The notes beneath the pieces are model-generated. The model was not told the DNA's origin. It made no database searches and saw nothing but the letters and a program-made list of their open reading frames with translations. The position numbers were made by a program, and so were the translations under genes. From assembly GCA_027924645.1 (NCBI GenBank), contig BSBN01001017.1, positions 8,396,501-8,460,500 on the forward strand: a DNA stretch of 64,000 bases. The letters are read 5' to 3'. This DNA comes from Cunninghamia lanceolata. Taxonomy: Eukaryota > Streptophyta > Pinopsida > Cupressales > Cupressaceae. How positions within the stretch are numbered: the first letter of the stretch is position 1; each line of letters begins with the position of its first letter. Positions 24,855-35,591 of the stretch are shown in pieces.

Positions 24855-25943
24855 TGTTGGCAAGAGACACTATATGGATTCATGGTTGTTGTCATTGATG
24901 GCAACAAAGGTCATCCCACATATCCGCAAGTCATGATGTGTCTCTACCGGAAGTCAGAATAAAGATTGTTGTGGTCCGGTGAACAAGAACAGAGCATGTG
25001 GCAAGGTCCGACAGATTGATCCAGATCTCTCAGAGGAAGTGTCTTGGTGCAGTGCGGATTTGGGGAAGTCAAGAGGACTACCTTGAGTAGTATATTCCAA
25101 GGATTTAGCCTCCGGTGATGGACAAAGAAAAAGATATGAATAGTTGAGTACCGGATTCCTGAGAGATAGTGAAAACAGAGGAAGAACTGACTGACAGAGT
25201 ATCAGACTACTTTCCGGATGTGTTACTGTTGATGATAAAGGTTGTGAAGGCATGAATCATGTTTGACCAACATGATTAATGATATCTACAAGTATATGCT
25301 TGATCCGCATTGCTTGGTGAGCAAGGATTCAGCCGACAGATCAAAATTTGTAAGAAACTAGACTGTTCCGGATGCCGACTAGAAAGATGATGAAATTACT
25401 TGTGCGGATATATATAGAGGATGGATTTAGTTGTGAAGAGGTGGAATGAAGTAATAGATAGGCGAATAAGTCCAGAATAGAGCAGAAGTAGCAAGAAAGA
25501 TCCGGTATGTGAAAGGATAGCAGAATAAAGAACAGAGGAAAGATGAAGTGCAGCAGATCAGTATACTGAGCCTCACCGGAACTGAACTCCAGCATATGTA
25601 GATGCTTCCAATCAGTTCAAGACTGTGATTCTTATCACTTTGTAGACAGTGTGTCTTCTTGTAGGCAGTGGGCCTCTTGTGAGCAGTGTGCTCAGGCAGT
25701 GAGCCCTAATTGGCAAGTGCCATTTTGTAATTTCCTATTCTTCTAACAGAGAATAATTTTTGGGTTAATCACCCCGTGGTTTTCTCCCTTAACAGGGTTT
25801 CCACGTCAAAAATACTGTGTCATGTGTTTCTTATTTCATGGTAATGTTTTTGTGTTTGATTCAATGTTGCATTAATTAATAAGAAAGTTCAAAAAGGGAA
25901 ATAATTAGGATAACTGATTCACCCCCCCTCTCAGTTATCAACA
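24855..25943 (+). repeat. 5' LTR of the non-autonomous element
   Basis: 1,089 bp. U3 is rich in CCGG-containing words. The last 350 bp (from about 25610) resemble the copia LTR read on its own sense strand, for example GACAGTGTGTCT, GGCAGTGGGCCTC and GGGTTAATCACCCCGTGG. Confidence 0.93.
25409..25416 (+). promoter_or_regulatory. TATA box candidate in the 5' LTR
   Basis: TATATATA followed by GAGG, about 550 bp into the LTR, repeated in the 3' LTR near 31710. This is the likely U3/R core promoter of the element. Confidence 0.55.
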
Positions 25944-25945
25944 AT

Positions 25946-25957
25946 TGGTATCAGAGC
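25946..25957 (+). promoter_or_regulatory. Primer binding site, initiator tRNA-Met type
   Basis: TGGTATCAGAGC two bases after the 5' LTR. The following 50 bp of leader (AAGTTCCTC, GAGCTTAAC, GCTTGAGGA) match the copia leader at 22084-22126 in order and spacing. Confidence 0.93.
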
Positions 25958-26008
25958 TAAGTTCCTCCTAATAGAGCTTAACAGCTTGAGGAAGATCTGG
26001 GAATTCAA

Positions 26009-27187
26009 ATGGATGCATATGGTTTAAGGGAGCAACTCAAGACTGCCCTTGAGGATCTTGAACAGTCAAATTCTGAAGTCAATGAATTAAAAGAAAGACT
26101 CAAACAGGCTGATGAATTCATGAGAGAATTAAAAGACAAATTAAGTCTCTCTATGAAAAAGAGAAAGGAGCTGCTCCAACAGTTGGCAAGACAAAGTGAA
26201 GAAAGCAATACAAATGAAGAATTGACTGAGCAAACCAAGTTATGTGAAAAGTTATCAAAAGAAGTCATTATGTTAAGACATGAAATGGAATCAGGAACTA
26301 TAAAGTTTACTCAAGAGATTGAAGAAAAAAGAAAGGCTGAAGACAATCTAAGACAATCTCTTAAAGAAAAATTAGAAGAATGCCACCAGATGGACAGGAT
26401 TATCAGACATCTTGAATCTGATCTTGAAGATGCCAAAGATAATGAAGAAAAACTTGAGGATCAAATTGCCTCTCTCAAAAGAGACCTTCAAACAGCAAAT
26501 GAATATAAAGAGAAATTCAAGATAAGCTCTGCTCAACTTGAAGTTGTTCTTGGAAGTCAAAAGAGGACAGATGACAAGTATGGTTTGGGATATGAGAAAG
26601 GAGAAAGCTCCGGATCCGGTCAAAAGAATCTTGGATCAGAAAATCCAAGGAGCAAGCCTAGAAGACCTCCGGTAAGACAGCCAAATGCTCAAAGATATCC
26701 ATCTTTCAATGGATACTGCCACAGCTGCAACCACTTTGGTCACAAAGCTAATCAGTGCAGAATGAGAATGAATCAGATTAATTCATCCTTCTCCGGACAG
26801 TGCTTCAACTGCAAAAGGTATGGACACAAATCCCATGAATGCAGAATTATGCAAGTAAACAAATCATTCAAAGGTAGATGCTTTACATGCAATAGAGTAG
26901 GTCATATGGCTAATCAATGCAGATCAAGAGGATATCAGTCAAATATGCAAAGAAATGTTATTTGCCAAATCTGCAATAGATCCGGTCATAATGCTAAAGT
27001 CTGCAGAAACAAGAATCAGGACAAAAGAGGTCCGGTGTATAATCAGAATCAAGACAAGGGTAAACAAAAGATGAATGCGGATGAAGTTAGGAATCAGATG
27101 AGCAAGATTTGGGTGAAGAAAAGTTCAGAGAATGTAGAGGTTGGATCCGCACCAGACTCTGGTGCTGATATTTCTTCTGGAAATTAA
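26009..27187 (+). CDS. Gag-like coiled-coil protein with four CCHC zinc knuckles
   Basis: 392 residues from ATG 26009, the first ATG after the leader. Residues about 1-190 are a continuous Glu/Lys/Leu coiled coil (LKERLKQADEFMRELKDKL). Residues about 200-235 are a Gly/Ser/Arg/Pro linker. Four CX2CX4HX4C knuckles follow at about 237 (CHSCNHFGHKANQC), 263 (CFNCKRYGHKSHEC), 290 (CFTCNRVGHMANQC) and 317 (CQICNRSGHNAKVC), spaced about 27 residues. It ends APDSGADISSGN; the DSGA there may be the relic of a protease start, though that is weak. Knuckles of this kind bind element RNA in particles. There is no UBN2 domain, unlike the copia Gag. The frame is intact. It may be a packaging protein that works with a partner's Pol. 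Confidence 0.85.
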   Translation: MDAYGLREQLKTALEDLEQSNSEVNELKERLKQADEFMRELKDKLSLSMKKRKELLQQLARQSEESNTNEELTEQTKLCEKLSKEVIMLRHEMESGTIKFTQEIEEKRKAEDNLRQSLKEKLEECHQMDRIIRHLESDLEDAKDNEEKLEDQIASLKRDLQTANEYKEKFKISSAQLEVVLGSQKRTDDKYGLGYEKGESSGSGQKNLGSENPRSKPRRPPVRQPNAQRYPSFNGYCHSCNHFGHKANQCRMRMNQINSSFSGQCFNCKRYGHKSHECRIMQVNKSFKGRCFTCNRVGHMANQCRSRGYQSNMQRNVICQICNRSGHNAKVCRNKNQDKRGPVYNQNQDKGKQKMNADEVRNQMSKIWVKKSSENVEVGSAPDSGADISSGN

Positions 27188-27840
27188 AAAGTGAGCTCTG
27201 GCTCAGGGGGAGACTCAAAGAAAATCCTGTTTCCCCAGCCAATCAAGTGGTGCCGGATGTGGCACAAGATGCGGAGTAAAGGGTTTAAATATATAAGTCT
27301 TGAGATGATCCAGATAAGATTTCAGAGGTCTGCATGGAGTTATGAAGAAGCTGTGATCGATCAAGTAAGACCTGTTCAGGGAGATGCTCCGGTATGACAA
27401 AGGATTACAAAAAGGTCCGGAGAGATCCGGAAGTGCACTATCTTGTTCTGCGGATTGGACAGATTGTTTGGGATGTTCTTGTAATATGTTACCTCGATTT
27501 ATTCATGATTGAAGGATCCGGATGATATTCACAGATCAGAACTAATCCGGGATACTCCAAGCTATCCAGACAAGGCATACCGGAATAATGTAGGTGAAGC
27601 ATTTATTGCAGACAGATATTAGGGTTCGTGGAGCAATATAAGGGATTTCTCAAAAGTCATTTGCTCATTCTGCACTCAAGAAGAAGTGAAAAGTGGAGCT
27701 CTGCAACAAGATTCATCAAGCACACCAAGGATCTCCTGCCGAAGTCATTGCATAAAGAAATCAATCCAACCACTCCGTGCAAACCGAAGGCGCATAAGGT
27801 ATTCTCCGTTTTTCATTATCTCACTGCAAATCTTTGAAGA
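27188..27840 (+). other. Spacer between the two ORFs of the non-autonomous element
   Basis: About 650 bp without a supported gene. It contains many CCGG words (GATCCGGA, GGTCCGGA). It could be an intron or a leader for the downstream ORF; I cannot define splice sites. Confidence 0.35.
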
Positions 27841-30800
27841 ATGGCTACTCCCAATATAGTTAAGATCTCTGATAGACCTCACCCCACATTCAAGAAACAT
27901 CCTTACAAATCATTGGAGGTAGATCCACTAGGAGCCTTCTCTAGTGTTCCTCATGGTGTATTGCATACGGAAGATATTAGGGTTTACATCCATGCGAATC
28001 TTGAAGACTTTGGAGAATCAAAACTGATGGATATCTATCACAAACAATTGATAGATGACTCTTTTGAGATCAAACCTCAGTATAAAGCCATCCAGGACAA
28101 ACACTTTGCACAGTGCATTCATTTCCCCTGTTTTGAAGAAGATGAATGGGTCCGGTATGTACTAAGTAGAGTACATGACAACTTCCTATGGTTGAACAAG
28201 CCCTTCAAGATCACCAAGGATGCAATTAGGGCTATAACTAGTCTGCACTCATCCGGTGGATTACCTGTTCTCAAATCTGTCAAAAATCAGACAGTCAGTG
28301 ATGCAACCGGATCCAAGTTTGACAAGAGAGCTATGACAGTTGATGACATCACTGAACCGGATGTCAAATTTGCAGCTATGATAATTGGTTACAAAATCTA
28401 TCACTCCAGTAGGGAAAATTCAGTACCGGGAACTACAATCTACACAGCTTATCAGATGTTAAAGGAGAATGCAGACTATGACTTGTGTGAGCTTCTAGTA
28501 AACCAACTCTTTGAAAATCTGCAGAAGATTAAGAAGGACAAGAAAAACTCCTTCAAGTATGGCAATCTGATCCTTTGTCTCTTCTTTTACTACATGAATG
28601 AGCTTCCCGGATCCAGTGGATGGATATGGCAGAATGACAGACCGGTTGCCATCCAAATCAGAGACTATTTGCATGAACTTGGGGATGCAAAAGCAAGAAA
28701 TATAGCTCTATGGGGATACTTCAAGAACTTCCAAAGCATGATGCATGCAAGAGAAAGAATACCCCAATCCCTTGTTGAAAAGTACAAAGACACAGTATGC
28801 TTCATGGTAGAAACAGATCAGTGTCTGATGGAGGCAGTGGAGCCAAGGACTATCTGGATCATGCCCATGGGGTATGAAGTGGATGAACAGATAGTAGAGC
28901 TGCATGTTCAACACATGCTAAGCCAGCCCAAAGATCCTAAGGCAGAAAGGTTTGGAACCTTTGAGGAACTGAGTGTAAAGTTACATGTAGAACTCAGGGA
29001 ACCGGAGATAAAGAGGAAGGTAAGAAAAGAAGTTGAGCATATTGCTCAAGGCCTAGGCATCTCAAAAGATGCACTTGATGCCAGCTGGGAAAAGAGGAGG
29101 AAGGCTGAGGAAGAAGAGAAAAGTAAAGAAAGTGTTCCGGTTGAAACTCCCACCCGGACCAGATCATCAAAAAGATCTGCACCTCCCACAACCAAAAGTT
29201 CAAAACCGGAAGTCCAGGCATCTGGTAAAAGATCCAAGACAAAAGCCACAAGGGCTTATGAAAGCCAAAAGGATGAAGAGGAAACAGAGTCAGATGAGGG
29301 AGTAAAAGAAATAAAGAAGTAGAAGAAGAAAGGATCCGGTAAACCCTCCACAGGCCAAGACAAGGATGAAATGGCAGAGGTATCTGTTGAAAAGCCCACT
29401 CTGTCTCTAGAGAGTGTAATCAAGTCAGTCACGGTAGATGGAAACCTTCAACCAATGACTGAATTTTATGATGACTACAATGAGGCTGACCAAAAGGTTC
29501 TGCAGGAAGCCACAGTCAAATATCTGAACATATACAATAAGGCCTTCATTGAGATCATATCTCTTATTCCTAAAAGCCTAGAAAAGGAATTAGAAATAAG
29601 AAAGAATAATGCTCATGCAAAAGATCTTGAGATCCGGGAGCAGATAGCTATTCAGCTATATCCTCAAATTGATCCCAAGATAATGAACATTATCTTCAAA
29701 GACTGCAAAGATGAGTTCAGAAGTAAAGCCAGGATGAATCAACTCATGCTTGGTGAGACTGACAAAGTGGCTCAAGAGACAGAAGAGATCCTCCGGAAGG
29801 CCTTCAAAAGGTTCAATCTTCCTGTTGTAGAGGACTTAGGTGCAGAAACAGCTGCGGATTTGGAATCATCTGTTCCGGAAGAAGTGGGCCCTGAACAGAC
29901 AATCATCTCTCCTCCGGTTTCCCCTACAGTCTCTGGATCCAAAGAAGAAGAGAAATTACAGGAGAAGGAAGCAGGGGTGAAAGATAAAGAGGTTGACAGT
30001 TCCCAGACTGCAGAAGAAAAGAAACATCTGTCTCCGGCAAGAGACACTGCACAAACTGTTCAACAATTTTTGAGCAAAGCCACTGTATAAATTGATGAAC
30101 CGGACCTACTAAAAGGACCATTAATTTTGACTCTTTGTCACCGGTGCAGACAATGAAAATAGCCTCATTTGCAAATGAGAAAGTCAAAGAGAAGCTGCTG
30201 AAATCTCACATGGAAGACTGTGAGCTTATGGAGGTAGCATCTGGAGTGCTAGAAAAAATCATGCCATCCTTTCAAAAGGATCCCACAGCCTCCTCTTCCG
30301 GTAATCTCAAAACCTTAGTCAGCAGTGTTAGTACACATTTTGAATCTCTAGAAAAATCTGCTGAAGAAAAGGTCCGGAAGGAATTTTTGGATAAAAGATT
30401 TTCAGAAGTATTAGAATTAATCTCTAAAGATAGGAAGATTGTGAGTATTGGAATAAAGAGCTTAGAGAATGCTCTTAAGGATGGCGGTGACATCTACAAA
30501 TTTTGTATATCCTGGTCAAAGGCAACAGCAGCAATTGATAAGAAAATAAAAGAGGAACAGGACAAGCTACAAAGCTTATCTCAAAGTTTTGATCCTCTCT
30601 CTTCCTCCATAATAAATCAAGAATGTCAGACTATTGCAGTCTTAAATGAAATAAAGAATCTTGAGAAGGAAAGGAAGAATATTACTAACCGGATGGGAGA
30701 ACTTAGAAGGATTATAATCCCTAAGTTGGAAACTATGCATGAGGCCATCAGTGATGCTCAGACCACCGCCCAAACAAATGATCCGACAGATCTCAAGCGG

Positions 30801-30890
30801 GCAGAAGCTTTTGCATTTTTGTTGAGTGGTCACATTTCAATTTTGGATAGAATGAAGCAAAGTTGGGCTACAGAAATGATCCAATTGTAG
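27841..30890 (+). pseudogene. Unknown ORF of about 1,015 codons, broken by two stops and a frameshift
   Basis: I do not recognise it. ATG 27841 has an A at -3 and G at +4. Codons run open to a TAG at 29320-29322, then in the same frame from there to a TAA at 30088-30090; after a short frame change near 30100-30120 coding continues to 30890. The N-terminal 380 residues look globular (HFPCFEEDEWVRYVLSRV, FLWLNKPFKITKDAIRAITS, LILCLFFYYMNELPGSSGW). About 400-500 is Lys/Glu/Ser-rich and disordered, with basic clusters near KRSKTKATR that could serve as a nuclear signal. The C-terminal half is mainly helical with coiled-coil stretches (KKIKEEQDKLQSLSQSF). No RT, integrase or transposase motif is visible. 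It resembles, at best, the loose class of plant transposon-associated proteins of unknown function. Confidence 0.7.
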
Positions 30891-30985
30891 ACATCCTTTG
30901 CAGACATTCTTCAGTATATGTGAGTATGTAAATATGAGGCTATGTATAGAAAATTTTTGAAAATTTTGGTGTGCGGACCCTACCC

Positions 30986-31155
30986 TTTGCCATTGATGTC
31001 AAAGGGGGAGTGAGGAGCAGTGAAAAATGAGGAATCCAACTAAGGGGGAGTTCTGGAAATTGTATATAAAGACAGAGCATCAGCAAAGGGGGAGCATAGT
31101 GTAAACACTTAGTCATTTTTCACTAAGTGTTGCCATCAATGCCAAAGGGGGAGAT
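30986..31155 (+). other. Repeated polypurine modules before the 3' LTR
   Basis: The module TTTGCCATTGATGTCAAAGG plus GGGAG lies at 30986-31010, and TTGCCATCAATGCCAAAGGG plus GGAGAT at 31130-31155, abutting the 3' LTR. AAGGGGGAG cores also occur near 31042 and 31085. Only the last is placed as a normal polypurine tract. Confidence 0.8.
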
Positions 31156-32247
31156 TGTTGGCAAGAGACACTATATGGATTCATGGTTGTTGTCATTGAT
31201 GGCAACAAAGGTCATCCCACATATCCGCAAGTCATGATGTGTCTCTACCGGAAGTCAGAATAAAGATTGTTGTGGTCCGGTGAACAAGAACAGAGCATGT
31301 GGCAAGGTCTGACAGATTGATCCGGATCTCTCAGAGGAAGTGTCTTGGTGCAGTGCGGATTTGGGGAAGTCAAGAGGACTACCTTGAGTAGTATATTCCA
31401 AGGATTTAGCCTCTGGTGATGGACAAAGAAAAAGATATGAATAGTTGAGTACCGGATTCCTGAGAGACAGTGAAAACAGAGGAAGAACTGACTGACAGAG
31501 TATCAGACTACTTTCCAGATGTGTTACTGTTGATGATAAAGGTTGTGAAGGCATGAATCATGTTTGACCGACATGATTAATGATATCTACAAGTATATGC
31601 TTGATCCGCATTGCTTGGTGAGCAAGGATTCAGCCGACAGATCAAAGTTTGTAAGAAACTAGACTGTTCCGGATGCCGACTAGAAAGATGATGAAATTAC
31701 TTGTGCGGATATATATAGAGGATGGATTTAGTTGTGAAGAGGTGGAATGAAGTAATAGATAGGCGAATAAGTCCAAAACAGAGCAGAAGTAGCAAGAAAG
31801 ATCCGGTATGTGAAAGGATAGCAGAATAAAGAACAGAGGAAAGATGAAGTGCAGCAGATCAGTATACTGAGCCTAACCGGAACTGAACTCCAGCATATGC
31901 AGATGCTTCCAATCAGTTCAAGACTGTGATTCTTATCACTTTGTAGACAGTGTGTCTTCTTGTAGGCAGTGGGCCTCTTGTGAGCAGTGTGCTCGGGCAG
32001 TGAGCCCTAATTGGCAAGTGCCATTTTGTAATTTCCTATTCTTCTAACAGAGAATATTTTTTGGGTTAATCACCCCGTGGTTTTCTCCCTTAACAGGGTT
32101 TCCACGTCAAAAATACTGTGTCATGTGTTTCTTATTTCATGGTAATATTTTTGTGTTTGATTCAATGCTGCATTAATTAATAAGAAAGTTCAAAAAGGGA
32201 AATAATTAGGATAACTGATTCACCCCCCCCCCTCTCAGTTATCAACA
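31156..32247 (+). repeat. 3' LTR of the non-autonomous element
   Basis: 1,092 bp. It differs from the 5' LTR by about fifteen substitutions and a longer C-run near 32222-32232. Confidence 0.93.
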
Positions 32248-32529
32248 GTACTCCCTCCATGGGTTTTTTTGTATTCCTTTAGGACTCTTTATTATATAAA
32301 TATAATAGTTTATGTGCTTTACACCTTTTGTCTTTAAAAAAATGTCATATACATAATGTCATGAAAATAGCATATAGTGTATATATAAAGCCATATAGAC
32401 ATGTACAAACAAAGCCATACATGCATATACAAAGATACACATCGGGAAAATATAAAAGTATGTATACAAATCCATATAAGCATACAAAAAAATGTCCCAA
32501 AAGAAAATTTCCTATGAACTTCTATCAAA

Positions 32530-33110
32530 TAATCGATGACCCTTGCTTGGCCGTGAAGATAGAGAGTCAATCAGTGACTCATCCTCTCTCTCCTATTGAC
32601 TAGACCTCCTCAATAGAGATTTTTGAAGCTCCACCTGTTAATACAATCAAATGATATCCACATTAATATAGAAACATGAAATATATAACATGGCATATGT
32701 AATCAATCACTTACCGCTAGCTGGTGATCCCTCTCGATCATTTTTGTCTCTCTTCATTTGTAGTTGGATGAGTTGGAGTTGTGACCTCTTGTGAGAAGCA
32801 TGAGGAAGCAAAACTGAGTAAACATGAATATCATTTATGTACATTAAATGACATGAGATAAAACAAGAAATACAAAATGACATTTACATGTTACTGGCTC
32901 ATACCTTGGTCAAAGGATCTGTAGACAAAATAGTTGCAGTAATGCCCATCTCCGTTGACTGACAAAGATGAGGAGGAGTCTCCATATTCAATATTTGAAA
33001 ATAGAGTTCAAGGTTATTTGATCAAAATAGATACATAACATTATTTAAATGCATAATGATTACAAATGGTAAAATTTACCTCAGTGAAAGTACTTCTACA
33101 TGGACGGGAC
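32530..33110 (-). pseudogene. Small-exon gene remnant, unrecognised
   Basis: Minus-strand pieces with splice-like borders: exon a 33110-33080 (after CAACAG, before GTAAAT), exon b about 32990-32905 (donor GTATGA), exon c 32813-32715 (acceptor TTACTCAG, donor GTAAGT), exon d from 32634 (acceptor TTAACAG). Introns are about 80-90 bp. In one continuous phase across b, c and d the protein reads SVNGDGHYCNYFVYRSFDQ, then SHKRSQLQLIQLQMKRD, then GASKISIEE, where a TAG follows. The left neighbour is the GTACT insertion, which truncates it. The acceptor of exon b is not clear. I do not recognise the protein. It could be a decayed host gene or an intron-bearing transposon gene. Confidence 0.45.
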
Positions 33111-33899
33111 CTGTTGATGATTGTTTTTACACATTCATAACAAAAGTTAAAATTCATAAAATGAACCTAACTGTCTTGAAAGATATGAAGAAATCAATTA
33201 AGATTACTTAATCCCAAGTTTCTATATGGTCAGGTCTTGACCTGTTGGACAGTTCAGTAGGTTACTATGAAGCTGTAATATGCAAGAGGCCTTACGTGAT
33301 TTAAGGTGATTGCTGACTTACTGGACTCTATTTATGCAAATTGTTACAAATATCAACAAATTATCTATCTCTCTACACAAATTTGTTACTGTATATCAAA
33401 GCTTTGAATGATTTATGTTAAAACATGCTTTTCCTTTCAAATATGTATAAAGATTGCCAAATATCAACTCAATTGTTTCTAATTCCTTCAAATGTTAGAT
33501 AATCTCCTTAAGATTTCTGCGTTTAAGCTAAGTATTTCAAAGTTTGGGAAAAGTTAGAGAAAATTCAAATTCAACATCACTTGCTACAAGATCTAAATGC
33601 TCTATTATGCACATGGTAAGAGTTACAACAAATTCAATTAAATCAGTAGACTAAATCATTAAATGCGAATATCCTGAGTATTTTCATGAATATGCATCCA
33701 AGATTGCAAGCTTTAAGAGAAATTGTTTCAAATATAAAGAAGAGCTAGAAGACACTCAGAAAATAGATGCAGACTTCCAGATTCATTTATATTCAAAACA
33801 CACAGCCATTTATGACTTACAATGTATGAATGACTCTTAGCTTCATTAATCAAATTCACAAAAACTTACAATGCTTTACAGATACAATAAGAAAGCTAG
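33111..33899. other. AT-rich spacer, nothing recognised
   Basis: No supported ORF or repeat. It ends at the ACATT target site (33900-33904) of the chromovirus; before that insertion it joined directly to 49087. Confidence 0.4.
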
Positions 33900-33904
33900 A
33901 CATT

Positions 33905-35312
33905 TGGTGCAGAGTGTGCAGCGAAAGGGTCAACAACAGTGATCAGCCAAACCCAGTTTATGTCTTGGCGATGTCTCCTCTATCGGCCAAACATAACACT
34001 ATCGGCTCTCTCTTCTTTTCTCCTATCAATCACCTTACTCTTCCTGATAACCATGGCTTTCAATGACTTAACCTCTACGGTTAATCACCCTCATCGGGGA
34101 GACTTCCCTCTTCGCTAAGACTCTGATCTTGTCTTCTGACAACTCACCTCACTCCGATGACCTTAGGCTCTATTCCATCGGCCAGACTCTCTGCTTCGGT
34201 CAGACTTCGGTTCTTTGTTCCGATGGTTCATCTCATTCCGATGAGCCTTGACCGTTGGCCAGACTTCATCCTTCGATGGAACTTCCTTCACCTACGCTGA
34301 CACCTTATCTCTCACTGATGACTCCCTTCACACCGCTAGCCGCATACACTTGTGGGGTCCACATTCCTTACTCCATGAAAGGCGGTTAGTGTGTGTCTCT
34401 GACACTATACAACACGGTTTGCATTCAACGAATGTATCTTCGGCCAGACAGAGTTCGTTTGTCACCGATGCCTACTCATCGGTTAGACTTTGGCTATTGG
34501 GAGGTCTCCAGAAAGTTATCCCGATGCTTTGTGTTATGCCAATGGACTCCACAATACTCTGTGACGACCCGATACCAAAAACCATTCGACAAAACAATGG
34601 ATTCGGCTGACTCATGTATCAAACCCTCAACCACTTATATCAATCTGGTCCCAAATCAACATCGATTTCTCGACTAGCCACATGGAGATGTCTAGTCAAA
34701 TCCAACCGAGTTCTCTGGATTCCTAGGTGAGGATGTAGAAAACAACAAACCTAAATATCTTTCCCCCATCACACCAATACTGCATAGGACTTCAGTGGAC
34801 AGAGGAAAGGGTCTCCATTTATGAATCAAACCCTAACCCCTAGGTTACAAACCAGCTGTTGTGGAAATGTTAGTAGTACACTGTTTACACACTATGGGAA
34901 CACTAAGAACTACCAGATAACATCTAGACTAGGGCATGGATGCACACTATCTTAACAGAGATACCAAATACAAAGAATACACAGGAAAACCAACATATAT
35001 CACACCCAGAAACTCTTCTTATTCATTCATCAAAATCTCTGCTGCAACACACACTTCTCTCCGTGTGACATACAGCTTGCCCCTAGAAAAGGGTTAGAGA
35101 CAACAGTTATTTCCCTCCAACCGTGCCAACTGATATTCAAATCCATTAGCCATTGGTCTTACTCCTCAACAAGCAAAATCACATGTTTGCCTTGCACAAT
35201 TACAGCAATGGGACCAAATCGACCCTTATTACAACATGAAATGGCTTAAGAGCCTTATGAAACAATAAAAGAAAATATGGCCCTGCACTACAGAGAAGGT
35301 GCTCCTGCACCA
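33905..35312 (-). repeat. 3' LTR of the chromovirus
   Basis: 1,408 bp with inverted ends TGGTGCAG/CTGCACCA. It contains several copies of a motif near TCGGCCAGACTT (for example 34178, 34195, 34253, 34440, 34479). Confidence 0.93.
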
Positions 35313-35340
35313 TACTCCCTCGGTAGGAAAAACTCAAGTC

Positions 35341-35591
35341 CCTTGAGTTGCTAACTGCTGAAGTGTCTTCCCATGCTTCAGAATATCTGCTTCACTCATC
35401 CAGGTTGCCTCTAAATTAGGAAGATCCTGCCACTTGACCAAGTAGTCTTTGTACACACCCTTTCTTGTCTTCTTAACAATTTTGGAATCCAAAATGCATT
35501 CCAATTGTAAAGGCTTACTTGGAGGTAAATCTCTGATCTAGTCTTCATCTTCAATCACAGCATCTAATCCATCTTCAGCATGCAATGGAGG
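35341..35591 (-). pseudogene. Chromodomain at the integrase C-terminus
   Basis: The minus-strand translation contains LQLECILDSKIVKKTRKGVY, DYLVKWQDLPNLEATWMSEA and DILKHGKTL, the three-strand plus helix pattern of a chromodomain with the aromatic residues Y, W and W. Such domains in chromoviruses read histone marks and steer integration. It is separated from the integrase by a TGA at 35592 and has a TAG near 35541, both consistent with C-to-T change. Confidence 0.75.

Larger units (their letters stand above)
24855..32247 (+). mobile_element. Non-autonomous LTR retrotransposon with large unknown ORF
   Basis: A 7,393 bp element in plus orientation with LTRs at 24855-25943 and 31156-32247 (TGTTG...CAACA) and target duplication GTACT at 24850-24854 and 32248-32252. 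It has the initiator tRNA-Met primer site and a polypurine tract. It has no integrase, RT or RNase H. It encodes a coiled-coil, four-knuckle Gag-like protein and a second broken ORF of about 1,015 codons. About fifteen substitutions separate the two LTRs, so it is older than the copia copy. R-U5, PBS, leader and polypurine modules resemble those of the copia element at 16119-23628. Confidence 0.93.

Noticed and set aside
24855..32247. Internal deletion of an ordinary copia element
   Set aside because: The interior is not a shortened gag-pol; Gag differs in fold and the second ORF has no pol similarity.
32596..32611. 16-base match TTGACTAGACCTCCTC with 50244-50259 as proof that the two remnants are paralogous exons
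   Set aside because: In 64 kb a 16-base pairwise match is expected about once by chance, and the reading phases differ.
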